From Aphelenchoides besseyi (lineage: Eukaryota > Nematoda > Chromadorea > Rhabditida > Aphelenchoididae), in assembly GCA_024699855.1 (NCBI GenBank), contig JAMPIQ010000001.1:1116001-1180000 (forward strand): 64,000 nucleotides of DNA, written 5' to 3'. Within the stretch, counting starts at the first letter, position 1; each line of letters opens with the position of its first letter. The position numbers were made by a program, and so were the translations under genes. The notes below the pieces were generated by a model that was not told where the DNA came from, made no database searches, and was given only the letters and a program-made list of their open reading frames with translations. Shown one piece after another: positions 23,821 through 37,200 of this stretch.

Positions 23821-24535
23821 CTAGTGGTCATCGACCTTATCCGGACGACGGAGAACTTTAAAGTCTTTGAAACGGGCTTCCAACAAATGGAAGTTTTCGT
23901 TGATACCTAAGGCCACGGGATCAGCTTAAATCAAAAGAATGATCAGAATGTGTTTTTGATAACAAACTTACGAATCCGTTTTTCGTAGCGATAATCAGTG
24001 AACAATTGCGGGAAGAACTCGACAAACAATTGATGATGCATGTGCTCGATTGGCGGAGCTTTGGCCCACTTCTGTTCCACCTTCTTAGCTTCTTCGGCAC
24101 CATCGCTAGTCTTCAGCGTGTTCAACTTGATACGTGCTTCCTGAAAACAACAAACCATAGAAACTTTTCTGCCCGAGAGCTCACATTGTACTTGGACCAC
24201 TTGTCGATTTCGGCACTAAAGTTCGCTGGAATCTCGCCGTAGGGAATCTTCAACGCTTCGTATTGTTTTTGCAACGAATCCAAGACGCTCGAGTGCGCTG
24301 GCATTTGCTTCTTCAGAGCCGCAAAGTCGACCTTCGGCAAATCGGCTGGCAGTTGGTTTACTCTGAAAAATCGTTGTCAACAATGTGCATAAGAACGTCG
24401 AACTTACTGCGCCGAAAAGGTGCTGTTTTGGCCTTTCAAACGCGCCAACTCGGCATTATGACCGGAAGTCAACGAATCGGCCAGTTTTTGCCAATTAACC
24501 GACGATTGACTGACACGCTTCGCGGCCGCAGACAT
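23821..24535 (-). CDS. ATP5PD: Mitochondrial ATP synthase subunit d
   Basis: Subunit d belongs to the peripheral stalk of the F1Fo ATP synthase in the inner mitochondrial membrane. Four exons on the minus strand give about 190 residues. It begins MSAAAKRVSQSSVNWQKLAD, which fits the family (SxxxxNWxxLA), continues through YEALKIPYGEIPANF and AKAPPIEHMHHQLFVEFFPQ, and ends in GINENFHLLEARFKDFKVLR followed by RPDKVDDH. The ATG follows a TTTCAGTG acceptor with no upstream exon, suggesting trans-splicing. AATAAA on the minus strand near 23783. A second version of the last exon lies downstream at 23123-23229. Confidence 0.92.
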
Positions 24536-25270
24536 CACTGAAATCGAACAGTCAAATGGAATTGGTTTTCGGGCGAGGTTGAACGGAAAAGGAAGATCGA
24601 AACGAAGAACGAAAAATCGCCAACGGACAACCACCGTATGAAACGAAACGAAAAAACGTCCGAGAAGCGTTCGATTTGTGGAATTCAAGTCGAGACTCAA
24701 ACCAACGAACACACGAGCGTTCATATCGCTGGTTCGGCTCGTCGACTTTGTGATGATTGTTGTTATTGCTGGTCTCATTGAATTCACTGTTCAGTCATGC
24801 AAATTTCGTATTTTCATTGATTGATGGCCCTTGACAAAATTGAAATCCTTTTTCTTGTTACCGACAACTTCGTTTCACAATCGTACGTTCGCTCTGTGGT
24901 TATTGCCACTATGAAGGAAAATAACCGCGGATACGAGTCGAAGACGATGAGAAGCTTGTGCATTTTGTCATTCAACTTTTTGACCAAATCGCTTTGTTCT
25001 AGCCACTTTTCTGTTTCAATCATTCGTCTGAATCATCAAGTTGTTTACGTGAAGACGTTAATTTCTACAACAAACTTCGTTCGTTTTAGTGGATTCGCGT
25101 ATTTTCGTATTCGTCCACTTATAACTGGAAGTTCGTTTCAGCTAAACGACGGTCCTTTTGAACGCGGTTTCCACTGTTCCGTGAACTTAAACTCGCCGGT
25201 TCTTACCGGTCTTAACGCTAACCGTTCGTCTTTCTTCTAACTCAACGCAAATTCGGGTCACTGCGCTAAG
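24536..25270. other. Intergenic between divergent ATP5PD and BIRC6
   Basis: About 735 bp separating head-to-head genes; both promoters should lie here. ORFs of 70-139 codons on either strand show no domain. Nothing else recognised. Confidence 0.45.
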
Positions 25271-28200
25271 ATGAATTCTGAACAAGAGCATGTGGCGGAC
25301 GAGTACGAATTGGGACAGCCGAATGTACGGGTCAAAGAAATGTAAGTGATTGCACAACAAGTGATTGAACTGCACAACTCTCAGTTTACATTCGATTAAC
25401 TCGGACTTCAATCCGGAGATGTCGATTCCGATTTCACATTCCGGCGAGTTATTGTTCGTCAATCGTCAAGGCCAAGTAGCTTACGAGCGCAATGGAATGA
25501 GCAAACTAGTGGCCGATTTTCGTTCTCCAATCAAGGTTAGTTGACGAGTTGAATTGATAGCCTAATCAAGGTTTGTAGATCTCAGTTTGCAACGGCTGTG
25601 TTGTTGTTGCAAACGAATTTGGTTTTGGTTTCCGCGCATTTGCCGATGGAAATATTTCGCTTGCCGAATTCACATCACGACCACACAACGACAATCAATG
25701 TCATGTGGAAATGACTCAAGCAGAGGTTTGCAATCAATTTGATGGCTCTAATAAACTTCCGATGATTTTCAGGTGTTCGGCTGGATGTCTTTAGTCGGCA
25801 AAACACCTTACAATTCTCTGCTTGAATTGGCGGATAGTTGTGAGATGGTTTACACAGATGCTCCAGCTGAAGAGTCGTATTTCATTCTTTTGCCGGATGT
25901 TCGAACGCTCATTCAAGAGTTGAGTGCGGCGATACACGAAAAAGTCGAAGCGGAAAACTTCGATTGTTTGTGGTTTTCGTTCGGGTGTTCACTTTTGGAC
26001 AAATTGCTGGTAAGTTCGAGAGTCCGAAAAACACAGTTGAGTATTAAATTATAGTTGTATCTCAATCCTTACTCGCCGTACACAAGTCCACACGCTCCAG
26101 CATTACAAACATCTTATAACGCTGAGGCTGCGCATGTTTTGGAGATGTCAATTGAAGCGGCTCGTCGTCTCACTTTCATTAAATGGCCACATTCCGATTG
26201 CATGTACGCAATGCCGAACAATTTGGCAGCTTCGGGCTTCTACTTTCGACCATATTACGAAAACACCGATCGAGTTACCTGTTTCGCTTGTAACGTTTGT
26301 CTTGTGAATTGGGAAACTACTGATGATCCGATGCAAGAGCACATGAAACACGGTCGCAATTGCCGTTTTATGATGAAAACAGATCGAATGAACGTAACCT
26401 ACAATACCACACTTTCGCATCTTCCATTTCTATCGTGGTCTCGAATCTGTGAGCAACCGAATGCAACATTTCCCGTTGATCAATTGGTCATTGGACATAC
26501 ACTTCCAAGCACAAATTGGTTTGCGTGCGCTGTTCCACCACTTGCTGGCTACAACAAGCCAAGCATCTTTCTGTTCGATCTGAACAATGTTGCTTATCGA
26601 CCAATTGAAATTCTTCTCGACCTTTACGCCACTTGTATGGTCGAAACAATGGGATTGAAATCGGCGGCTGAGAGCGGTAAAAGCAAGGAGAAACGTTCAT
26701 TCGATTGGCTGCATAGTGTTGACGAAATAGCGGGTGGAGAAGAAGCCGTTCAAAGTGGTCAACTTCCGACATATCGCGAGCCATTGTGCGAAATCACGGC
26801 CTTGAGCACAATCACAACATTTGACGAGGGAACTGTCACAACTCGTGGCGAACGAATCGTCGCTTTGTTATGTACAGCAGTGGCCGTCGATGATAGTCGT
26901 CTTCGAAAATGTAAGCAAATCATATTCTTTGCTATCACCCTCATCTTTCGTTTAGCAATGCAACGACCAACTCAAGAAGAGATTTCAACATTAAACACTA
27001 TGAACTCGTTCTGCACCAAGTTCTCACGAATCGTTAATTCGCCAAAACCAACGGAAGCAGCGGAAATACAACCAACTCGACGTCGACCGTTTATTCTCGT
27101 ACATCACGTGGTCGAATTCCCCGACGATACGCTTCTTGATCCGTTGAAATACACTCAGTTGTACAACGAAGCAATAACACAAACGATGACTGCCGACGTG
27201 TCTCCGCGACGACTTATAATCGATGAGTCTTCTACATGGTTTGCTTCAGCTGAAAAGTCCGAGAGTATTGCTGATATGCCGAAAGCATTGTTAGAAGGTT
27301 CAAAAATCCGTGATCCACCCTATGTTCCTTTGTATTATGCTCCGAAGAAGATCGCAGCTGTTGGTATCCAGTGTCTGCGATTGCCGTCTGAATTCGATAC
27401 TACTGAGTTTACAGTAAGTCTTTGAAATTTGTAAAATATGTGTATATCCAATTTGCAGATTGATTCCCTCGTTTCATCGCCAAATGGACGTTTGATTGTG
27501 GCGGCTGTGAATCAAAATCCATCTACTTCAGCGCAAATGTTCGAAGAAACACCAGAAACTCCTACTTGTGCTCTCGTCGTTTACGGATGGCTTCCAATGT
27601 TGCAGATGTTGGCCGAACGTCCGGTAACTCAGATCTCGTTCACTGATGGTCGTCGGATTCGTCGAGTGCACTTGTTGGGCGAAGACTACTTTTCATCGGT
27701 TAGTGTTCCGCGAAAGAATGCGATCTCAACTGAACCCATCAACTCGACCGCTCTTGTCCTCTTCACCGATGGCTCTCTTCATTTGGTGGACTTGGACTTT
27801 GGTAAAATACTCTCAGTTGACATACAACCGTTGAAAGACGTGAATTTGAACGACAACGGTGATGTTTTGGGTGTTGCACAAAATGGTCAAATTTTGAACA
27901 TCGAAATCTTTCCGTCACTTCTGCGACGAAAAGGTGACGTCACTGAGGAACAAGTGATTTCGGTTTTGGCGGCTATTGAACGTACCAACCAAGCGATCGA
28001 ACCCACTGAGCAAATCGACACCCGGCTTACACGACTTGCGAACAAAACTCCCAATTTCATCGACATTGAAAGTGCACTTCAAACGACTTGTGTTTGTGCT
28101 CAACGACCGTTGAGTGTCGAACAAATCGCATGGCTCTGGAGTTTGACTCGCGCCGACTCAACGGTTTGCAACCAAACAACTTCAACTAATGGAGTGTCGC

Positions 28201-31200
28201 CTTTCTTCGGTTCCGGACGTACACATCAGTTGAATCATAACTCACTCAAGTAATTTGCTTGCTAATTGTACGTAAATAACTCAAATGTTTTCAGTCAATC
28301 GCTTCTCGGTGTATCAATTGAAACTCCTCACGAGTTCATTGAATTCTCTCCCTCGAATTCCCGTGACCGTAACACACCCAACTCAACGACGCTCACCGCT
28401 TCGACGTGTCAACAATATTGTGTTTTCAACAAGCAACCATATTCTGACTTGCACACCTTGAATTCGGACGCCTCACGCACTTGGCAAGTTCGTGCCAGAC
28501 GGGATTTTACACATCGAACTTACGTTTTCGAAATGTCGGTTATGGTAAGCTGCTACAGGAACACGAGTTCACAAATCGATTTGTTTTTAGTTCGGTTTGA
28601 ATTTGAGTCACATCAATTTGACCGTTGGAATGGCCGGACATATTCGCGGAATTCCGGACATCAAAGTCACCATTTACACTCCGCGCTCGTCTCACAGTTC
28701 TCTGAGCGAAGAAGCGTTGGAGCTGTTCGCCGAAGGAATCGAACTTCCCGGACCATCGTCGGGACTCTCCACCGAGAATTATTTGGGAATGTTCGGGGCT
28801 AAACCGTCGGTTCTCGAGCGTAAATACGAACGCTGTTTGGGGCCATTTAATGTCAGCGAATTTGTGGATGTTAATGGAAAACAGGCGACAATCCAACTTT
28901 CCATTGCTCAACTTCTTTTGGCCGCCGCTCGTGCTCAACTCAAAGACAATTCCGTTGAAATCGAAGATGGCTGGATGTTCCAGGCTCAACGTTTCTACGT
29001 GTGTGTTGAAGTCAATGAACGCCGTACAGCTCAACAGAAAGCTCTCCAAGTCGCAATGCAACAATGCCACTCGACTGATCGACGCGGCGGTTTACCAACG
29101 GGAGTTGTGGGCGAAACACTTCAACCGACCGGCTCCAAACGAACACGTTCAATGGACGTCTCATCATCGGGTGGTTATGTGCCGTTACCGTACAAGACCA
29201 GTGATCGAAGCAAAAAGAATTTGAAATCACGCGGTGGTTCGAGTCGTCGTCGTTACGTTCACGCTTCGAATTTGGTTGCTGATGCTGTTGCGATGACAGC
29301 GCTTAAACCATACACTTCAGGTTAGCACATCGACGTCAACCACCGATCAACATTCAGTTTTAGAAACAACAACAAAACAACCGGACACTTTCTTGTCCTG
29401 TTTCGAATTCCTGACTGTTAGCGTTTATCGTGCCGCCGACAAACAACAACGCGCCAACATGCAACGTTGTTTAGTTCTTTTGGACACTCCAGCACATCGT
29501 GAGATTCTTCGGATTGCCGCCGGAATCATTCCCACAGCCGGTGCAACGAATCAAAACAACAAACCAGAAAACATTCCTTATCATCGAATGATTATGGCCC
29601 AACTGCACGCTCTCGATCTCATCGCATGGCTGTTGCCTCAATGGCGGATTTCTCGGGATCGGTGAGTTCGAGAGCTGAATTCAAAAATGACATTTCTCTT
29701 GTTTAGACAACGAACCTTGGCGTTAACTTATGCACTTTCGGAACTGAGCTACGAGCTGTTGCACAACTGTTTTGTAATTGCAACACGTACGCTCGCAAAT
29801 AAGACGGAATCGGTTATTTGCGAGCTGTTGGACTTGGCTCGCTTATTCGATCCTGAGATTGCGGATGAGGTTGTGATCAATCTGCTTCAAGAGATGACGA
29901 AAATGTTCGAGAAGACACAACGTTTTTGTTTCTCCGGTTCACTTCGCTGGTTCACAACTTTTGCTCAATCGTTAATCAAAGTAAGTTGTGGTTTCCATCC
30001 ACGGATTATCTTATTTTGACTTTAGTCCTTGTGTTTGCGACCTATGAATGAACGGGTAAAGACTGTGGTCCATCAATTTGGAAGTGCTGCTTCTACAATT
30101 GTTACGGCTATTGGCGAGGTATGGCGTTCGCGACGTTCGGGAACAACTTCCACTCCGCTCTTCTCGAAAGCTGTTGGTGATCCGGTTGGCGAGAGCTCGA
30201 TGATCAGTTTACAATCTTTGGATGACGTCGAACTTTACGAATCCTCGCCACTGGTCGGTCTTTTAGTTGTCGAACCACACCTGATTGCCATCGCTCAACG
30301 GGATGCTCGTGCCGCCTTCAATAGCTACAAGCACTTCAACGGTGGTGATTACTCCAATGAAACGGAGAAAGAAAGCAATGGAAATCGAAACGAAGATAGT
30401 ACGGTGGCTGTTTCGCGCTCATTCTACGAGTATTCGATTTCATTGGATCCAAGCAGCAATGGCTTGTCCTGCAAACCACCGAAGATACCGCGAGAGAACG
30501 GAGTTGAAAATACGAAAGACGCGAATTGGTTAAGCGAATCGACTCCATTGGCAACCGTCTACTTGTTAGACGAACTGAAAGAAGTAAGAGCAATTATTTT
30601 CGTACAATGATTTCGCGCGTTTTTAGTCTGATCTTCAATGGTATGAATACTTGGGCATGAACACTCTCGAGCCAACAGTCTATCCAACAAAGAAAGCGTT
30701 AAGCGAACGCAGCACTCAAATGCGTCCGTTACAAACAGCGAAGAAAACTGTTACTGCTTCCGATGAAATGTTTGTTCGTTGTTCTCCGTCGGCCAATAGC
30801 ATCAATGCATCGAACACGCAGAATACAGCAACTCCAGCACCGAACACCAACGAATCGAACTCATTAGCCGATCTTCTCGCTTCAACTCATGGTCTATCGT
30901 TGTTCCAATCGTTGAGCGAACGACTCTGCACTCAGAATGTCCATAGATTCTTAATCGGCAGTGAACAGCTTCCCGGATTGTTGGAAGTTGAACGCTTGGA
31001 CTTTTCGATTTTTTCGTCGACTTGTCAGCTGCGCGTGGTTGATTTGAACGCGTCTAGTAGCTCACGAACAACCGATCCAACGACCGTAACTGCAACGGTA
31101 ACGGGAAACGAGACGAACAAACCAGTTTCCGCATTCTCATCGCCCGTTCCACCGCCAACAAGCGAGGATCTATTGAATGCAATCGAATCCAACGATGGCA

Positions 31201-34200
31201 CTCTTTCACCAATTAGCAAACGTGCGTTCGTTCCCGCTCAATCGAAGAACTTGGAAGAAAAATTGAAGAGCAAAGCCGAGATCTACGTTCTGGAACGTCA
31301 TCGTGACTTTGTGGAGCAAAAGAAAAGTGTTCATACCAACTCAACTGATTCGTTGCCACCACCATTGAGTACATCATTCGCCGTTTTTGCACCAACAAAA
31401 ACCGACACCCCGTCGCTTTACGGCGGTCAAACACCGATGATCGTTGGTCCCAATTTCAACTCGTACGAAGAGATGGCTGATGATCGTGCAATGACCGACG
31501 AGTTTCTGATGGAAGTCGAGGCTCCAGTCACAACACAAACCGAAAAGAAGACCGGACTTGACGGGCATATATCGTCACGACGAACTCCGCTCTATACAGT
31601 GGAAATGGAAAGTTGTCGATCAGGTAATTCGAAGACTTGAAGTGTGCAAACAAGTTTCTGTTTTCAGCTCAAATGTTGCAAATTGTTCTCGATTTCCGCA
31701 ATCCGTTCATTTTGACCGACTTTCTGATTCCGGCAAACGAGATCTTCAGTGCTGTTGCGGTAGATGGATGGATTGAAGACGAAAAGAACGGAACTATTCG
31801 TTTCGCGTTCAGTACAGACATTGAGAATCGTTCGCTTTGTTTGTCCGATCTACCGGCAACGAGTCTAGTTCGCTATGTTCGTATTTCGTTCACAATTCGC
31901 GACTCTCGTCGCTCGACCGTTACGTTCACTCTTGGCAACTTCTATGGCATTCGATTCTTCTCGCCGTGGCAGTTGTACGCGTGTAATGGCCTCTGGAATG
32001 CAACAAAATACTGGAACTTTGAGCAAACAGAAGATATCGATTCTGAATTGTTTCCGTTCATTGATCCCTGTGCTAACGCTCTCAAGTTTGCTCTCGCACA
32101 TGTGAGTTATCATGTCGACTTATAATCAAACTTCTGGTATTTCAGCAAGAACTCAATTTCCGTGATCTTAACCTTTTTGTTCAACAGCTCTTAATGCGCT
32201 ATCAAACGAACGTCGCTCAATTCAAACGTCTGATGAAATCGGGTTCTCCGACTGCCAAACGAATTTACCAACAATGCTTGACAGATCGCATTCTTTATAA
32301 CAATTTCCGGACCATCATCGAACGATCGCGTGTGGACATGAAACCAGCGAACGCGGTTCTCTTCACAAAATCCGATCAGACCAATAGAGCATTCTCACGA
32401 TCCAATACCTCAAATCGGGATTGGTTGGGACGTGAAGAGTCATCTATTGATTCGGCTGCCAATGCTTCAAACTCCTGGTGGGATGCAACAGTCGACGAGC
32501 TACGTTTTGTCTCATCCGAATTCATGAGTTTAATCAACGAAATCCACGCGTTTCTCAATCTCAGTCAACAGATTTCTAATCGTGTGTTGGCGACTGAAAA
32601 AGTAAAACTCAAAATTCAATACTAATAATCTTTGGTATAACCTTTAGACTGAACGACCAGGTTCACAAGTTCCCGAGCAAGTGAACACATCGATCGAAAT
32701 CCTCGATTTGGAATCTGCAATTCGATTGTTTGGATGTTATGTCAGCGATTCTTCGGATGCCAAACTCCAAGCCATTTGTTGTTCTTACCTTTTCCATTTG
32801 GGCTCAAAAAGCAAATGGTGGCCGGAATTCTTCCCGTCCGTACTTCAACGTCATTTCGTCACTGGTTCATCGGATTCGGATGTTTTCATTCGTTTGGCTT
32901 ATTTGTGCAATCAATCAGTTCGACATCACGACCTGCACACTCCAGTTGTCGAACGTCTATTGACTTACATGCAAGATCTCATTTCGAATCCGCGAACGAT
33001 CAACCGCGTCGTCGATGTTACTCAACTCTCATGGCTTCTTTTGCTGTTATCGTCAGCTTTTGATGTCATTGTACCTAATCAACGACATACTGATCGTTGG
33101 ACTTTCGTTGCTGGTAATCCATGTTCTTCGTATGCTCACGCTCCACAACCAATCGAAAATATGCGTCGTTACACACGCAAGATAGGAAACTCGTGTGTAA
33201 AGGATCAGTACTGGGCGAACCATTATGGGGCTTTTAACAGCGGGCCTCCACCACCGATGAGCGGTTTCGGTGCAACAACCAAAGAACTGGCCGGTTTCGG
33301 CAGCTTTCCAAGTGGTCCATTTTTCGACTATCCGCCGAATACTATTGCATCATCTTCGAAGAATCCACAACCATCTATGGATCAGGCGTCGTTATTCGAA
33401 ATGAAGAAGTTGAGTCAAGAAATTCGTCAAATTGGCAAACAGATCGACATGCTGCTCCAGAACAACGAACTGAACAGCGATCACTTTTCAACTTTGAAGA
33501 AAGAACAGAAAACTCTTTCTGCTCTGATGAACACCGCAGCTGCTTACCTTCAGAAGGGAATGAGTTCAATACACGACAATATACTCGACAAGATTCTGAA
33601 TGGTGGATTGGACAAAAATGAAATGGAAGTTCCGAAAGCACCGTTAGCGGCGGAAGAAGATCTCGAAGATGTTACTGACGTCGCGGCTAAGAAACAACAA
33701 AACGTTGAAATTACGAATGCAAATGCAATTCGCAACCGACTCATCAAATCTCGTAGAGCTCTCTACTTGTTAGTAAAACAAGCCAGTAAGTTTTGTTACA
33801 AGTATTCAACTAATTTGATGGTTTAGAAAACGCCCAAAATTCACGATCCAAAGTCAATAGTACCGTCTTTCCACGTTCTCGTCGTTTCGCTATTCGAATG
33901 CAACTACCACAGCAATTGGTTGTTCAGGCAATTCGAACTCTGATTCGATTGATGTCCGAGAACAGTTCGATTCTCAGTTCTCCAACGCAAATACTTCTCT
34001 TCAAGGTTTGCGCGAAGTTGGCAGTTCACGGATGTCGGAATCCGCTGTCTTTCAAACAGATTATGGAATCGATTGAAAACACTCAGAAATTGCTGGCAGT
34101 CGGTTAGTTCAAAGAATCAATAACAACTTCTAACACTCGTTTTAGTATTGGAGAATGCCGGCCATTACGAATACGTGCGACATGCAATGTTGTGCTTCAT

Positions 34201-37200
34201 TTTGGATGTGGTCGAAACCGAAGGGCCGTGTGTTGATTTGTCGCCGTTAGCTGAAGAAAACGGTTTTCGAGAATCGCCGAACGTGGAGAGCAAATCAAGC
34301 TTGAGCAAAATGGACGACGACGAGGATTCCATCAGTGCACAAGAAGGTATGAAGGTTAACAATTCCGATTCTCAATTCGAATTTCTAGCAAAAGCAAAAC
34401 GCCGTAAAGAAAATCCGAGCGAAATGGAGGAACTTGAAGAGAAGGAAATGTCGCCGATGGAAGAAGAAACCGTCGGTTCGGCTTCCACCTCAACCTTCAC
34501 CACGAATATTGATGAGGACGATGCGATTACGATCATCGCCGATGAACTTGCAAAACCGACGGAAAATGGAGTCGCGCTGGAGAATCCGATCATGTCGCCA
34601 ACTTTGGCGGTCTCCGGTCTTTTGCCCGATCAACAGGTTCCCGAAATGATGGCTCTTGGTGAGAACGAAATGATTCATCCAGGGCTTCTGGACGAACGAT
34701 TGACCATCGGCGAAACTCCGGCGTATCCATTCGCCTTCACACTCTTCGACAAGCCATCCGAATCCGATGTCGACATGTTAATCATCATGGCACTTCTTGC
34801 TTTACGGCCAATTGAAATGAAGAATCCGCCGCCGTATTGGGAAAACTATCGAAGTTGGTTTATTCGTCAGATCGGTTATGCGGTTTGTCGTGCAAGATTC
34901 GATAGTGGAGAACCGCTTTCCGATCTGTTCCGTTGGTTGGACTTTGTGTTGGGCGCCGAGTTGGAAGCAGCTAACAACTGCAAAACGGTAATTCAGTTCA
35001 TAAAACCGAAAATTTGCGATTTCGATTGCAGGAAGGTGCATACGTTCGTTGGGGAACATTGGCGATTATTCATGCCAAGGACTTCATTGAACGAGAATTC
35101 GGAATGTCTGGAAAGTTGACGGCCCAATCCGAGAAATCACCATCACATTCTGCATTGGCGTGTGCTGGTTATTTCGGTCAATACTACAGCATCTACGAAA
35201 ACACAGGAGGAAATAACGAATTCGATGACGACAACACGTTCTTGTACTTAGACGAAAATTTTGATGATGTTTTTCGTCGACTCGTCGAAATGGCTCACAG
35301 ACCGAGTGACGATTCCGAAAGTCTGATTTGCGATCTCCAAACAACTCTTGAACGCAAACGATCAGCCGGCAAAATGGATGTCACGGACCAACCAGAACAA
35401 ATGACCGAACTGACCATGTTATGTGATAACGTTGAAAACAACTACTTGACAATTGATGCGAGCGAAGATGCAGTTCATTTCGTTGCCATTCGTGGTTGTA
35501 TGCCGTTACAGTAAGGCCAACGTTTTTGACTATTCACTGACCTTTCTCTTTTTAGCAAAGCGATTTTCACGTTCAGCAAACTTCGATTCATGCAATCGTT
35601 GATCCAAGTGGTGGGTTACAAGTAGCGGTTATTGGTTGACTTTAAATTTTTAGCGCCGTTTCGTCCGCGGACTTCCATTCTCTCAACTTCCTGAACCTGA
35701 TGAAGTGAAACCCGAAAAAAAAACACACGAGCGAAGTTCTCGTCGCCGAGCCTCATCGTTCAGCGGAGTTCGCAAAAACGATTCGAATTCAGAGACGAGC
35801 TCAATTACACCGGTCGTTGAAAAGACACGATCCAAAGAGAAGGAAGCCCTCAGTGACGAGATACTTTACAACGTTGCAATGAACGCCTACTTCTACAACT
35901 CACGTGCTTGTCCAATCAGTTTGGGCGTAAGCGCATTGATTTCGTCCACAATGTCGCTTCGAATGAACAACAATCAACGTCGTCAGCAAGCCGAACGTTT
36001 GGTGTCCGAATGTCTGCATCGTACTCTGCAACGAAGTTTGCAAAGAACGGTCAAGATTTCGGCTTACTACGACACTCGAACTCAACCGAGTATGGAATCC
36101 TGTTCGGCGTTCGTCGTTCAAGCGCTGAACGAGCTCATCTTCGAAATGGATCCTCAAAAAGCCAACCAGATGCCGGCCCGAACAAATCGAAATGGTAGCG
36201 GTCTCTTCCTTCAAAATCTATTGACGTTCTTTTGGGATTTCCAAGGAAATGTCATAGGTTAGTTCTCATTTCATATCGTTCAAATCTTTGGATTTGTAGC
36301 TCATCGTACGCAGAACGCCGTCGATCCAACCCACAATGCCGCCACTTTTGTTCTCAACGAAAAGACAATCGCGAATCTGATGCACTTTGCCGCAACTTAC
36401 GAATACATGAACGAACTAACTTGGGGTCAACTGCTTCGTGCGTTGAACACTGTGGACAGTCCGGTAGACGTTGTAAAAGACACGAAGAGCTACAAGTTCA
36501 CACAATGGATCGAGAACTCGCCTTACTTCTCCGATCTTCTTCGACGTTTCTTCGACTCTTCAGTCGGACGTTTCCATCAGATTTCATCAACGGTAAGATT
36601 TTCTGTTCACGTCGAGGTTGCTACAAACATCTGTTGAGCTTTCTAATCGTTTACTTAAAAAGCTTTTTGACCAAAACTTGCTCTCAAAACATTTTGATTC
36701 GCAAAAGGTGATCAACAGGCAGAAAGTTTGCTTTAAAAACCATAAATGTGTTGGCAATTGAAAGCCAGTTGTTTGCCTTTTTTTTTAACGAAAATCTCTT
36801 TTCAATCAGATGTCTTGTCGACTTCCTTTAATGTATTTGTTTTCAGAAGCCGACCTTTGGACCGGCGGTTGCCAACGTGTTCAGCCGCTTCCTGATCATA
36901 GTCTTTAAACAAATGTCGAGCAATGCAATGGACATTTTATTGTCCGTAATCACTGAGAAGATTCGACGATCGTAAGTTTCATCTCAATGAACATGGAAAC
37001 TGATTCTTTCTATTTAGGCGGTCAACTGGATACGTTGATTTTCCATTGGAGATGCTGAGCGAGGTCACCGCTCTGCTCGACAAAATGGATCGGGTATGCC
37101 AATGCAGTAAGTCGACTCGTTTGTTTTCTTTCGATCATCAACATCGTTTCAGACCCGTCGATTTTGGCCGATTTCATGACTGCAGTCCTCGAATTCGTCT

